Assembly: GCA_900552225.1 (NCBI GenBank)
Contig: URYX01000025.1
Coordinates: forward strand, 1 to 15,292
Direction of reading: 5' to 3'
Length of the DNA: 15,292 nt
DNA from: an uncultured Oscillospiraceae bacterium
Lineage (GTDB): Bacteria > Bacillota > Clostridia > Oscillospirales > Acutalibacteraceae
Below the pieces are notes generated by a model. It did not search any database, was not told the origin of the DNA, and saw nothing but the letters and a program-made list of their open reading frames with translations. Shown here one piece after another: positions 1-7,439 of this stretch. A program made the translations under genes and the position numbers. Every line of letters begins with the position of its first letter. Positions within the stretch are counted from its first letter, which is position 1.

Positions 1-9
1 CCTCCCCGC

Positions 10-26
10 CGGGGGCGCGGCCCCCG
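10..26. repeat. GC-rich perfect hairpin at left edge
   Basis: A perfect 7-bp inverted repeat, CGGGGGC and GCCCCCG around a 3-nt GCG loop. No T-run follows on either strand, so it is not a canonical intrinsic terminator by itself. It lies just beyond the ptsH terminator. It may belong to a downstream element cut off by the window edge; its role is unknown. Confidence 0.4.
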
Positions 27-32
27 AAATTC

Positions 33-66
33 AAAAAAGCACAACCACCGCAAAGCGATTGTGCTT
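33..66 (-). terminator. Intrinsic terminator of ptsH
   Basis: Read on the minus strand, an 8-bp perfect stem (AAGCACAA and TTGTGCTT, 59-66 with 37-44) is followed by a run of six T (complement of A at 33-38). The 14-nt loop can add a small CGC/GCG inner stem. It starts 28 nt after the ptsH stop codon, the expected place for a rho-independent terminator, and closes a one-gene transcription unit. Confidence 0.85.
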
Positions 67-94
67 TCTCTATTGTCTGTGTTCTTCCGGGAAA

Positions 95-358
95 TTATTC
101 CGTAAAGCCGGATTCCACCAGGTTAACCAGGCTGTCCACCGCGACCTGCTCGTCCGTTCCGTCCGCAATGATACGGATCGTCGTTCCGCCGACAATTCCG
201 AGAGACAGCACACCGAGCAGACTCTTGGCGTTGACGCGGCGCTCCTCCTTCTCCACCCAAATCGAGGACTTGAACTCATTGGACTTCTGGATGAAAAACG
301 TAGCAGGACGGGAATGCAATCCTACCTGATTCTGTACCGTAACTTCTTTTACATACAT
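95..358 (-). CDS. ptsH: HPr family phosphocarrier protein
   Basis: HPr carries phosphate from enzyme I to the sugar-specific EIIA proteins of the phosphotransferase system and, in Firmicutes, signals carbon status through CcpA. The 87-residue product has the usual HPr length. The active-site motif GLHSRPA puts His at position 15, and NAKSLLGVLSLG puts Ser at position 46, the HPr kinase/phosphorylase site. Both regulated residues are thus present, which argues against the Crh paralogue that lacks His15. The start at 358 is preceded by a GGGAG ribosome binding site. An in-frame ATG at 409 has no such site and would add 17 residues without homology to HPr. The gene has its own promoter and terminator. 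No enzyme I or HPr kinase gene is adjacent. Confidence 0.95.
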   Translation of the reverse strand: MYVKEVTVQNQVGLHSRPATFFIQKSNEFKSSIWVEKEERRVNAKSLLGVLSLGIVGGTTIRIIADGTDEQVAVDSLVNLVESGFTE

Positions 359-435
359 AAACGGATCTCCCTCTCTGTCGGCAGCGCAACCTGCCCTCTC
401 ATTGCACACACAATCTGCACAAAATCCATAGGTAT

Positions 436-463
436 ATTATAACACAAAAGGCAAACGCGTCAA
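436..463 (-). promoter_or_regulatory. Sigma-A promoter of ptsH
   Basis: On the minus strand TTGACG (458-463) is separated by 16 bp from a perfect TATAAT (436-441). Transcription should start near 429, giving a 5' leader of about 70 nt before the ptsH ATG. I see no convincing cre or other operator palindrome in the leader. Confidence 0.8.
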
Positions 464-705
464 CGTATTTTTGCAAAAGAAAAGGTCGAATTTTGAAACT
501 TTGGGCAAATGCCTTATTTTCAGGAAATTGCCTGCCCCCGGATTGGAGGCTTTATCTAAAAATTCCCGTTCTTTTTATGCCATAAGCCGACGGCGAAGGC
601 ATTTCCCCACGGGTACCGCCCCCGCCGTTTTCGCGGCAGCCCGCGGTTTTGTCTGTCCCCTCTCCATAGTATGCGCCGGGGCGGCGGGCGGTGTCTTTGC
701 CTTTC
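464..705. other. Intergenic region between trmD and ptsH
   Basis: With the leader and promoter of ptsH this makes a 347-bp gap. The part next to trmD (about 600-705) is very GC-rich; the part next to ptsH (about 464-600) is visibly AT-richer. I find no gene with a ribosome binding site and family-like sequence, and no clear hairpin-plus-T-run terminator for trmD. Only weak stems are present, such as an imperfect one around 500-535. An undetected small RNA or a leader cannot be excluded. Confidence 0.4.
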
Positions 706-1503
706 TCAGACGGTCTCCTCCGGCGCGTCCCGTGATGCATCGTCCGCGGTGCGGTCCGGCGAGGCGGCGGCCTCCTCCCGCAGCAGCGATTCGGCCAGCT
801 GCCGTTCCTTCTCGGTCAGCTCCGCCCGCGGCAGCAGATCCGGGCGCTTGCGGACGGTACGGCGAATGGCCTGTTCCCGCCGCCATTTCTGAATATTGGC
901 GTGGTGCCCGGACAGCAGAATATCCGGTACGGCACGGCCCTCCCATTCGGCCGGGCGGGTATACTGCGGGAATTCGAGCAGGCCGGAAAAGTGGCTCTCC
1001 TCCGTGAAGCAGGCCTCCTCCGACAGCACCCCCGGCACCATCCGCGCCACACAGTCGAGCATGACCAGGGCCGGCAGCTCGCCGCCGGTCAGCACGTAAT
1101 CCCCGATGGAAATCTCCTCGTCCACCAGCGCCTCGAGCACGCGCTCATCGACGCCCTCATAGTGTCCGCATAGGACGCACAGATTCGGATGTTGGGAGAG
1201 CTCCAGCGCCTTTTGCTGCGTCAGCACCCGGCCCTGCGGCGACATATACACGAGATAGGGGCGCTCCCCCGCCTGCCCGCACACCGCACGGAAGCAATCC
1301 GCAATCGGCTGGGGAAACAGCACCATACCCTGGCCGCCGCCGTAGGGATAATCGTCCACCTGACACTGCCGGTTTTTGGTGTAGTCCCGGATCTGGTGAC
1401 AGTGCACCTCCAGCACTTCCTTGGCCTGTGCCCGGCCGAGGATGCTTTCACCCATCACGCGCTCACACATCTCGGGAAACAGCGTCATGATGTCAATTCT
1501 CAT
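706..1503 (-). CDS. trmD: tRNA (guanine-37-N1)-methyltransferase TrmD
   Basis: TrmD methylates G37 beside the anticodon with S-adenosylmethionine, preventing +1 frameshifting. It is a SPOUT-fold (trefoil knot) enzyme. Family motifs are all visible: MRIDIMTLFPEM at the N-terminus, YGGGQGMV near 54-61, LCGHYEGVDER at 111-121, SIGDYVLTGGELPA at 132-145, and GLLEFPQYTRP at 174-184. The last holds Glu177 where the E. coli enzyme, as I recall, has the catalytic Asp169; I believe Glu is usual in Firmicutes. At 265 residues it is slightly longer than usual, owing to an acidic, Ala/Asp-rich tail of about 25 residues. Its start lies inside rimM (11-nt overlap), so the two are probably translationally coupled. 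Confidence 0.97.
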   Translation of the reverse strand: MRIDIMTLFPEMCERVMGESILGRAQAKEVLEVHCHQIRDYTKNRQCQVDDYPYGGGQGMVLFPQPIADCFRAVCGQAGERPYLVYMSPQGRVLTQQKALELSQHPNLCVLCGHYEGVDERVLEALVDEEISIGDYVLTGGELPALVMLDCVARMVPGVLSEEACFTEESHFSGLLEFPQYTRPAEWEGRAVPDILLSGHHANIQKWRREQAIRRTVRKRPDLLPRAELTEKERQLAESLLREEAAASPDRTADDASRDAPEETV

Positions 1504-2008
1504 CGTCCAAAAGCCCCTTCATCGGAAAAATACGGATCACGCCGCCGTCGATGTCCACCGAACGCACCACGTCGGGAATGGCGGGAATCAGAATCTCCCG
1601 CCCGGACGGTGTCCGCATATGGTAGACATTGTTGGCTCCGGTCTCGCTGACATCCGTCAGCGTGCCGTACAACTCGCCGGTCGTCTCATCCTCCACACGG
1701 AGCCCGAGCAGATCCTCAATAAAATAGCGGCCCTCCGGCAGCCGGAAATCCGCGCGCGCGGCGTACAGCGTCCGCCCGCGCAGGCGCTCCGCCGCCTCCA
1801 CCGTATCCACACCGTCCATTTTCACCAAGGCCACCCGCTTATGCGGGCGGGAAACGACCCGGACGGGCGCCCCGCCCTCCTGCAGAAACAGGCGCTTCAG
1901 CGTACAGAACTGCTCCGCGGAGTCGCACCAGGGCTGCACCCGCAGCTCCCCGCGGATACCGTGTGTGGATACGACCTGTCCGGCCTCCAAAAATTCTTTT
2001 TTCACCAC
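1493..2008 (-). CDS. rimM: Ribosome maturation factor RimM
   Basis: RimM binds ribosomal protein S19 and helps assemble the head of the 30S subunit. The product has the N-terminal RimM beta-barrel, starting KKEFLEAGQVVSTHGIRGEL, and a C-terminal PRC-barrel half (about 95-165, including GREILIPAIPDVVRSVDID). Its 171 residues match the family. The start is a tandem GTG GTG (2008 and 2005). The GGGGGA upstream sits only 4 nt from the first and 7 nt from the second, so the second GTG, giving 170 residues, may be the real start. It follows the CDF gene by 18 nt and overlaps trmD by 11 nt. The usual neighbours rpsP, ffh and rplS are absent here. Confidence 0.95.
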   Translation of the reverse strand: MVKKEFLEAGQVVSTHGIRGELRVQPWCDSAEQFCTLKRLFLQEGGAPVRVVSRPHKRVALVKMDGVDTVEAAERLRGRTLYAARADFRLPEGRYFIEDLLGLRVEDETTGELYGTLTDVSETGANNVYHMRTPSGREILIPAIPDVVRSVDIDGGVIRIFPMKGLLDDEN

Positions 2009-2026
2009 AGATTCCCCCGGTCCTTG

Positions 2027-3190
2027 TCAAATATAGCTATGCTCCGCCTGCGCGACCACATACAGATGCGGGTCGATCGCCTGCAGCCGCCGCTGCAGCT
2101 CGGCCGGCAGCGACTCGGTCCCCTCATACCGGAACGGAACCGTGATATCGAAAATCAGATTGGTATGCGTCTCCCCGAACACCACACGGAAATCGTGCAG
2201 CGACAGCCGCGGGTCGATGTCCCCGAGGACGGTCTCCGTCAGCACCTTCAGCCGCGCCGTTTCCGCGTTTTCCGTATCCACCGGGTCCATATGGATGCAG
2301 GTCACCGCATGGAATTTGTGCATCAGCTCCCGTTCGAGAGAGTCCACGCGGTCGTGGCTGCGCAGCACGTCCTCCGAGGCGGGTACCTCCGCATGCAGGG
2401 AGATGACCGTGCGCCCCGGCCCGTAGTTATGGATCATGAGGTCGTGCACCCCGACGATGCCCTCGTGCGCCAGCACGGTGTCGCGGATTTCACGCACGAG
2501 CTCGGGGTCGGGCGCCTTGCCGAGCAGCGGCGAGATGCTGTCCTTCAGCGTGGTGATGCCCGTCCAGAGCACCAGCGCCGCCACCAGCAGCCCCATGTAT
2601 CCGTCCACGGCAAGGCCCGTCAGCTTCTCTGCAAACAGCGACACCAGGACGAGGCCCGTGCACAGCATATCGTTACGGCTGTCGGCGGAGGCCGCCGCCA
2701 GCGTTTCGGAGGAGATAGCGCGCCCGAGCTTCCGGTAAAACAGCATCATCCAGCACTTGACCGCGATGGCGGCCAGCAGGATGCCGACGCTGAGCCACCG
2801 GAACTCCGAGGGCTCGGGATGGAAAATTTTGGAGACGGAGGATTTCAGCAGCTCATACCCCGCCAGCAGAATCAGCTCCCCGAGCAGCATGGCGGACAGG
2901 TATTCCATCCGGCCGTGGCCGAAGGGGTGCTCCGAATCGGGCGGGGCCTCGGACAGCACAAACCCGAACAGCGTCACCACGGAGGAGGCGGCATCCGACA
3001 GGTTATTGAAGGCGTCCGCGATGACGGCCAGGCTGCCGGTCAGCAGACCGGCGGCGAGCTTCAGCGCAAACAGCAGTGCGTTTGCGATAATCCCCGTGAT
3101 GCCGGCGAGCTTGCCGTAGGCACCGCGCACGGCGGGATCCTCCGTCTGTTTGTAATTGCGGACCCATTTGCGGATCAGAAAACCGGTCAT
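2027..3190 (-). CDS. Cation diffusion facilitator (CDF) metal exporter
   Basis: CDF proteins export divalent metals (Zn, Mn, Fe or Co) in exchange for protons. The N-terminal signature SLAVIADAFNNLSDAASS (53-70) and HPFGHGRMEYLS (88-99) are typical. The predicted metal site reads N62-xxx-D66 in TM2 and D170-xxx-D174 in TM5. The absence of His there resembles Mn/Fe-type rather than Zn-type members, so Mn export is a fair guess but unproven. About six membrane segments span residues 28-215. The cytoplasmic part appears doubled: a ferredoxin-like domain at about 228-305 and a second, similar one at about 312-387. A GAGGAG ribosome binding site lies 8 nt before the ATG. It sits between pgcA (42-nt gap) and rimM (18-nt gap). 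Confidence 0.92.
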   Translation of the reverse strand: MTGFLIRKWVRNYKQTEDPAVRGAYGKLAGITGIIANALLFALKLAAGLLTGSLAVIADAFNNLSDAASSVVTLFGFVLSEAPPDSEHPFGHGRMEYLSAMLLGELILLAGYELLKSSVSKIFHPEPSEFRWLSVGILLAAIAVKCWMMLFYRKLGRAISSETLAAASADSRNDMLCTGLVLVSLFAEKLTGLAVDGYMGLLVAALVLWTGITTLKDSISPLLGKAPDPELVREIRDTVLAHEGIVGVHDLMIHNYGPGRTVISLHAEVPASEDVLRSHDRVDSLERELMHKFHAVTCIHMDPVDTENAETARLKVLTETVLGDIDPRLSLHDFRVVFGETHTNLIFDITVPFRYEGTESLPAELQRRLQAIDPHLYVVAQAEHSYI

Positions 3191-3232
3191 GCCTGCCGCT
3201 CCTCTCCGGGACGGCGCACCCGCCCCGCTGTT

Positions 3233-4963
3233 TTATGCCTCATGCTTCAGCAGCTGCTCCGCCGTCTCGCGCAGGCGATCGGCCAGCTGTGCGGCCGCCT
3301 CGGCGGATTGGCCCGTGGCGGTCATATAGGCCTTGATTTTCGGCTCGGTTCCGGACGGGCGCACGATCAGCCCCGCGCCCTCTCCGAGATCGTAGGACAG
3401 CACGTTGGACTGCGGCAGCGTGACCCGGGTCACCGCGCCCGTGCGGCAGTCCACCTCCTCCGAGCGGAGGTAATCCGTCCGCGCCAGCACCGGGCGCCCC
3501 GCCAGCTCCTGCGGAGGAAGCTCACGCAGATGCTCCATCAGGGCCGTCATGGCCTTCATCCCCTGCTCGCCCTCGAAGCCGACGTTCAGCACGCGGTGGA
3601 CATACACGCCGTGCTCACGGTACAGCTCCTGCAGCACCGCAAGCAGGGTCTTGCCCTGCTTCTTATAATAGGCCGCCATCTCGCAGATCAGCATGGAGGC
3701 GACAACCGCGTCCTTATCCCGCACGTAGGAGCCGGCCAGATATCCGTAGCTCTCCTCGAAGCCGAACACAAAGCGCTCGGCCTCGCCCGCCTTTTCGAGC
3801 AGGCCGATCTGCTCCCCGATATACTTGAAGCCGGTCAGCACCAGCCGCATCTCGCAGCCGTATTTCCGGGCGATGGCCGATGCCAGTCGGGAGGAGACGA
3901 TCGTGGTGACCGCCACCGGATGCTCCGGCAGCGTTCCGTTGGCCTTGCGGCAGGACAGGATATAGTTCAGCAGCAGGCAGCCGACCTCGTTGCCGGTCAT
4001 CAGCGTATAACCGTCCCCGTCCCGCACCGCGATGCCCACGCGGTCGCAGTCGGGGTCGGTCGCCAGCAGCAGATCCGGATGCACGGTTTCCGCCAGCTTC
4101 AGCGCACACGTAAAGCTGTCGCGGATTTCGGGGTTCGGATAGGGGGCCGTCGGGAAATCGCCGTCCGGCAGCTCCTGCTCCGGCACCACCGTCAGGTGCG
4201 ACACGCCGATACGCCCCAGAATGGCGCGCACCGGCTTATTGCCCGCCCCGTTCAGGGGGGAATAGATCACCGAGAGCGGCACCTCACGGCAGAGGCCGGG
4301 GTTGACGCACCGCGTCCCGATGCGGTCCAGAAAGCGCTCCACAAAGGAGAGCTCCACCGGGACGATGCGCTTTTCCGCTACGGCGGCCTCGTAATCCGCC
4401 ACTTTGGCGCCGCCGAACAGCGGGATGCTCTCGATGCACTGCGTCACCGCGTCCGCCGCCTCATCCGTCATCTGGCAGCCGTCCGGCCCGTAGCACTTAT
4501 AGCCGTTGTATTTGGCGGGGTTATGGCTCGCCGTAATCATGATGCCCGCGCTGCAGTGCAGCTCACGGGTGGCGAAGGACAGCACCGGCACCGGCTGCAG
4601 CTCGGTCATCAGGTGCACGGTGATGCCGTTGGCGGCCAGCACACGCGCCGCCTCCCGCGCGAACAGCGAGGATTTATGCCGCGAATCAAAGGAGATGGCA
4701 ACGCTCGCGGGGGTGCCCTCCCGGTTGAGGTAGTCGGCAAGGCCCTGCGTCGCCTGACGCACGGTGTAGATATTCATGCGGTTGCTGCCGGCGCCCAGCA
4801 CGCCGCGCAGGCCCGCCGTGCCGAAATGCAGGCAGTCGTAAAACCGATCGCGGATGGCCTCCTCATCTCCCTCGATGGCCTCCAGCTCACGCACCAGATC
4901 GGCATCCTCGGTGGCGGACTTCCTCCACAGTCTGTATTCCTGTTCCATTGTCGCTTCCAGCAT
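3233..4963 (-). CDS. pgcA: Alpha-phosphoglucomutase / phosphohexomutase
   Basis: It interconverts glucose-1-phosphate and glucose-6-phosphate (possibly the mannose phosphates too), feeding UDP-glucose for glycolipid and surface polymers. The 576 residues match the PgcA-like long phosphohexomutases. All four active-site loops are present: TASHNP with the phospho-Ser at 146 (144-149), the metal-binding DPDCDR (303-308), the sugar-binding GFEESYGY (401-408) and the phosphate-binding RPSGTEPK (535-542). I chose the ATG at 4963 because a perfect AGGAGG (4973-4978) lies 9 nt upstream. An in-frame ATG at 4993 would put that site inside the coding sequence. A third in-frame ATG lies at 4948. The gene is 149 nt downstream of the SGNH hydrolase gene. 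Confidence 0.95.
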   Translation of the reverse strand: MLEATMEQEYRLWRKSATEDADLVRELEAIEGDEEAIRDRFYDCLHFGTAGLRGVLGAGSNRMNIYTVRQATQGLADYLNREGTPASVAISFDSRHKSSLFAREAARVLAANGITVHLMTELQPVPVLSFATRELHCSAGIMITASHNPAKYNGYKCYGPDGCQMTDEAADAVTQCIESIPLFGGAKVADYEAAVAEKRIVPVELSFVERFLDRIGTRCVNPGLCREVPLSVIYSPLNGAGNKPVRAILGRIGVSHLTVVPEQELPDGDFPTAPYPNPEIRDSFTCALKLAETVHPDLLLATDPDCDRVGIAVRDGDGYTLMTGNEVGCLLLNYILSCRKANGTLPEHPVAVTTIVSSRLASAIARKYGCEMRLVLTGFKYIGEQIGLLEKAGEAERFVFGFEESYGYLAGSYVRDKDAVVASMLICEMAAYYKKQGKTLLAVLQELYREHGVYVHRVLNVGFEGEQGMKAMTALMEHLRELPPQELAGRPVLARTDYLRSEEVDCRTGAVTRVTLPQSNVLSYDLGEGAGLIVRPSGTEPKIKAYMTATGQSAEAAAQLADRLRETAEQLLKHEA

Positions 4964-4972
4964 AGCACATTT

Positions 4973-4978
4973 CCTCCT
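4973..4978 (-). promoter_or_regulatory. AGGAGG ribosome binding site deciding pgcA start
   Basis: Perfect Shine-Dalgarno AGGAGG on the minus strand, 9 nt before the ATG at 4963. It overlaps the coding frame of the longer alternative start at 4993 and so argues against that start. Confidence 0.85.
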
Positions 4979-5034
4979 TAATTCAGGTATCATCCGGCGG
5001 CTTTCGCCCCGGAGCTTCTGTAAAGATCGGGCGG

Positions 5035-5054
5035 ACAGGGCCGACGCGGCCTGT
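5035..5054. repeat. Small hairpin between SGNH gene and pgcA
   Basis: ACAGGGCCG (5035-5043) pairs with CGGCCTGT (5047-5054) around an ACG loop, with one bulged G. It lies in the 149-nt gap upstream of pgcA. No T-run follows on the minus strand, so it is at most a weak attenuator or a processing site. No clear promoter is visible in this gap. Confidence 0.3.
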
Positions 5055-5112
5055 GCCCTGCAGCTTTCTCCGGATCAGGTGCTTTCCTTCATCCGCGGGG
5101 AGCTCGGAGAAC

Positions 5113-5859
5113 TCACAGAGAGCGATTGAGCTCCGCCTCCGCCGTTTCGCGGGCGGCGCGGCGCAGCCGGACAATGCGGCTCTCCTCCGTCAGGTCGGGG
5201 ACATAGGACGCCGCCTCCGGGTTCTGACCCGTCAGCATGGCGTTCCAGAGCAGCGCCGCGGCATAGCGTCCGTAATCAAAGGACAGGTGGTAGCCGTCCC
5301 GGTGCAGCGACAGTCCGCCGCGGACGGGATCCCAGGCGGGCTGCTCATGCAGCCGCCGGATTAGCTCGCCGGACGGAATCATGCGCAGTCCGTAATCCGC
5401 GCACACGTTCCGCGCCGTCCGCAGGATGGCATCCGCCATGGCCAGGCGGTCACATCCGTAATTCGGAAAATCCGGGTGGGCGGCTCCGGCTTCATAGGCC
5501 CACGTCTCATGCCACCAAAGCGCGGCCTGCGGGGCCAGCGTGCGGACATAGCCGCACAGCTGCGGCAGATACGGCGTAAAGCTCTCGGGCTTTCCGGACA
5601 GCCCGCTGGCCTGCTGCAGCGTCACCACGTCCCACGGCTCGGCCAGCAGCGCCTCCCGCAGCGAAATCATGCGCAGTGCGGCCGCGTCCTCCTGATACTG
5701 GTACTCCGGGGCCGCCGTGCGGCTGTTTTCGTAATGCCGCTGCAGCGAGCAGCCGGCGATATAGCAGTTGCGCACCCACAGCTCACCGCCCGCCAGCTTC
5801 TGCAGATAGCGGGTGGCGTCCTCGGAAAAGCTGTTGCCGATGCATAAAACACGCTTCAC
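5113..5859 (-). CDS. SGNH/GDSL hydrolase, DUF4886 family
   Basis: A probable esterase of the SGNH superfamily, 248 residues, apparently cytoplasmic because no signal peptide is visible. Block I is VLCIGNSFSED with nucleophile Ser10. Block V is DGYHLS with Asp188 and His191. VTLQQASG (79-86) and WWHETWAYE (115-123) match the pattern I know from DUF4886 proteins. The catalytic residues are therefore intact, but the substrate is unknown. The GTG start at 5859 overlaps the TGA of the upstream glycosyltransferase by 4 nt and has AAAGGAG about 10 nt upstream. The tight coupling suggests the two act on one pathway, for example deacylation of a sugar or glycolipid; this is inference. A longer in-frame reading upstream lies inside the glycosyltransferase gene and looks non-coding. 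Confidence 0.88.
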   Translation of the reverse strand: MKRVLCIGNSFSEDATRYLQKLAGGELWVRNCYIAGCSLQRHYENSRTAAPEYQYQEDAAALRMISLREALLAEPWDVVTLQQASGLSGKPESFTPYLPQLCGYVRTLAPQAALWWHETWAYEAGAAHPDFPNYGCDRLAMADAILRTARNVCADYGLRMIPSGELIRRLHEQPAWDPVRGGLSLHRDGYHLSFDYGRYAAALLWNAMLTGQNPEAASYVPDLTEESRIVRLRRAARETAEAELNRSL

Positions 5860-6917
5860 GGGTCGTTCTCTCCTTTCTGCGCCGATTCCTCGCCGGAGTG
5901 CTCCTCCGCCGGGGGATCGGCATTTTCGGTCTGGGGCTCCCGGGGGGCACGGCCGTCTCCGGACTCCGGTATTCCGTCCAGAACGCTCTCGATCAGATAG
6001 CGCGGACGGCCCTTGGTCTCCAGATAGATTTTTCCGATGTATTCGCCCACGATGCCGATGGCCAGCATCAGCAGCCCGCCGATGGCCCACACCGAGGCGA
6101 ACACACTCGTCCACCCCACCAGCGTATGTCCGGCGAAAAAGCGCACCAGCGCATACACGATTGTGCCGAGGCTCACAAGGAAGATCAGGAAGCCGAGCAG
6201 GATGATCAGGCGGATCGGGCGCACGCTGAGGGAGGTGATTCCCTCAAAGGCGAACGACAGCATTTTGCGCAGCGAGTATTTGGTTCGGCCCGCCACGCGC
6301 TCGGCGCGCTCGTAATAGACCGTGGCGCTCGGATAGCCGATCATCGGCACAATGCCGCGCAGAAAGAGGTTGACCTCCCGGAACTGCGCCAGTCCCTCCA
6401 GCGCCCGGCGGGACATCAGCCGGTAATCGGCGTGATTGAACACCGTATTGGCCCCGAGAGCATTCATCAGCCGATAAAAGACCTCGGCGGTGAACCGCTT
6501 GAAGAAGCTGTCGGTTTTCCGCTTGCTGCGCACGCCGTACACCACGTCCGCACCGCCCTCATAGGCCGCCACCATGCGGTCCATGGCGTCGATGTCGTCC
6601 TGCAGGTCGGCATCCATGGAAATCACCATATCCGCCCGGTCGCGCACGGTCATCATGCCGGCCAGCAGCGCATTCTGGTGGCCGCGGTTGGTGCTCAGGC
6701 TGATGCCCAGGATCCGCGGGTCCTGCGCATGCAGGGCGCGGATGACCTCCCAGGTGCGATCCTTGGAGCCGTCGTTGACCAGCACAATCCGGCTGTCCTC
6801 CGTCACGGTCTGCGCGGCAATCATCGCCTCCAGCTTCGGAAGCAGGCGCGCCGCCGTCAGCGGCAGCGCCTCCTCCTCGTTATAGCAGGGAATCACGATA
6901 TACAAGGTATGCGGCAA
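5856..6917 (-). CDS. Membrane-anchored GT2 glycosyltransferase (GtrB/DPM1-like)
   Basis: Probably transfers a sugar from a nucleotide sugar to undecaprenyl phosphate at the inner face of the membrane, providing a lipid-linked donor for surface glycans. The GT-A fold begins LYIVIPCYNEEEA, then LVNDGSKDRTW (46-56) and MDADLQDD (101-108) with the metal-binding DxD and following QDD. Two C-terminal membrane helices lie at about 236-258 and 268-291, as in GtrB/YkcC-type enzymes. A hydrophilic Pro/Glu-rich tail of about 38 residues follows. No ATG fits. I chose TTG at 6917 because AAGGGGG lies 8 nt upstream; another TTG at 6941 lacks a site. The exact sugar is not readable from sequence. The 3' end overlaps the SGNH hydrolase gene by 4 nt. 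Confidence 0.9.
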   Translation of the reverse strand: MPHTLYIVIPCYNEEEALPLTAARLLPKLEAMIAAQTVTEDSRIVLVNDGSKDRTWEVIRALHAQDPRILGISLSTNRGHQNALLAGMMTVRDRADMVISMDADLQDDIDAMDRMVAAYEGGADVVYGVRSKRKTDSFFKRFTAEVFYRLMNALGANTVFNHADYRLMSRRALEGLAQFREVNLFLRGIVPMIGYPSATVYYERAERVAGRTKYSLRKMLSFAFEGITSLSVRPIRLIILLGFLIFLVSLGTIVYALVRFFAGHTLVGWTSVFASVWAIGGLLMLAIGIVGEYIGKIYLETKGRPRYLIESVLDGIPESGDGRAPREPQTENADPPAEEHSGEESAQKGENDP

Positions 6918-6989
6918 CGGCTTTTCCCCCTTTTGCGGCAACGCCGCACCGGCGGCATCGGCTCAGTTTATCGGTAAAGTGATATGTAT

Positions 6990-7439
6990 TTACAGCTCTT
7001 TTCCGTTTTCGATATCCGTCAGCAGGGCGATCCGGCGCCGATGCCGCTCCTCACCGGAAAACGGCGTGGTCAGCCATGTCTCCGCAATGGCGCGCGCCAG
7101 CTCCATCCCGGTCACCCGCGCCCCGAGCGCGAGCACGTTGCTGTCGTTATGCAGCCGCGTCAGCCTGGCGGAATAGGAATCCCCGCACAGCGCGCAGCGC
7201 ACCCCCTTGACCTTATTGGCGGCCATGGAGACGCCGATTCCCGTCCCGCAGATGACGATGCCGCGGTCACATTCTCCCGAGGCCACGGCGCGGGCCGCGC
7301 GCGAGGCATAGACGGGATAGTCACAGCTGTCCGCGGTATCCGTTCCGAAGTCGCGGTAGGCAAGCCCCCTCTCATCGAGCAGATCCTTCACCATCTGTTT
7401 CATGTCCAGTGCCGAATGGTCACAAGCCAAAGCAATCAT
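6990..7439 (-). CDS. rpiB: Ribose-5-phosphate isomerase B
   Basis: Interconverts ribose-5-phosphate and ribulose-5-phosphate in the non-oxidative pentose phosphate pathway. The 149-residue length fits RpiB. Visible motifs are ALACDHSA with Asp8-His9, the phosphate and anion loop VICGTGIGVSMAANK with catalytic Cys64, and LHNDSNVLALGARV with His97. LacA/LacB galactose-6-phosphate isomerases share this fold, but the single stand-alone gene favours RpiB. Its ATG overlaps the rqcH stop (ATGA), with GGAGG 9 nt upstream inside rqcH, so translation is probably coupled. A 72-nt gap follows before the glycosyltransferase gene. Confidence 0.95.
   Translation of the reverse strand: MIALACDHSALDMKQMVKDLLDERGLAYRDFGTDTADSCDYPVYASRAARAVASGECDRGIVICGTGIGVSMAANKVKGVRCALCGDSYSARLTRLHNDSNVLALGARVTGMELARAIAETWLTTPFSGEERHRRRIALLTDIENGKEL

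Noticed and set aside
1421..4981. Plus-strand open frame of 1186 codons across trmD, rimM, the CDF gene and pgcA
   Set aside because: It is antisense to four recognised genes, is rich in Arg, His and Gln as expected from the complement of GC-biased codons, and shows no family motif. GC-rich genes often keep their antisense frames open.
4983..5174. Minus-strand 63-codon open frame in the gap before pgcA
   Set aside because: Starts inside the SGNH gene, has no own ribosome binding site and looks like no known family; the rest is spacer.
5860..6114. Possible 85-residue N-terminal extension of the SGNH hydrolase
   Set aside because: It lies inside the glycosyltransferase gene in another frame and has shadow-like composition. 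The GTG at 5859 has a good ribosome binding site and begins exactly where family similarity begins.
6935..6947. GCGGC-AAC-GCCGC hairpin upstream of the glycosyltransferase start as a terminator of rpiB
   Set aside because: On the minus strand it is followed by AAAAGGGGG, not a T-run. It could affect ribosome access but is not a terminator.
5676..6977. Plus-strand open frame of 433 codons antisense to the glycosyltransferase and SGNH genes
   Set aside because: Antisense to two genes with intact catalytic motifs; composition is that of a shadow frame.
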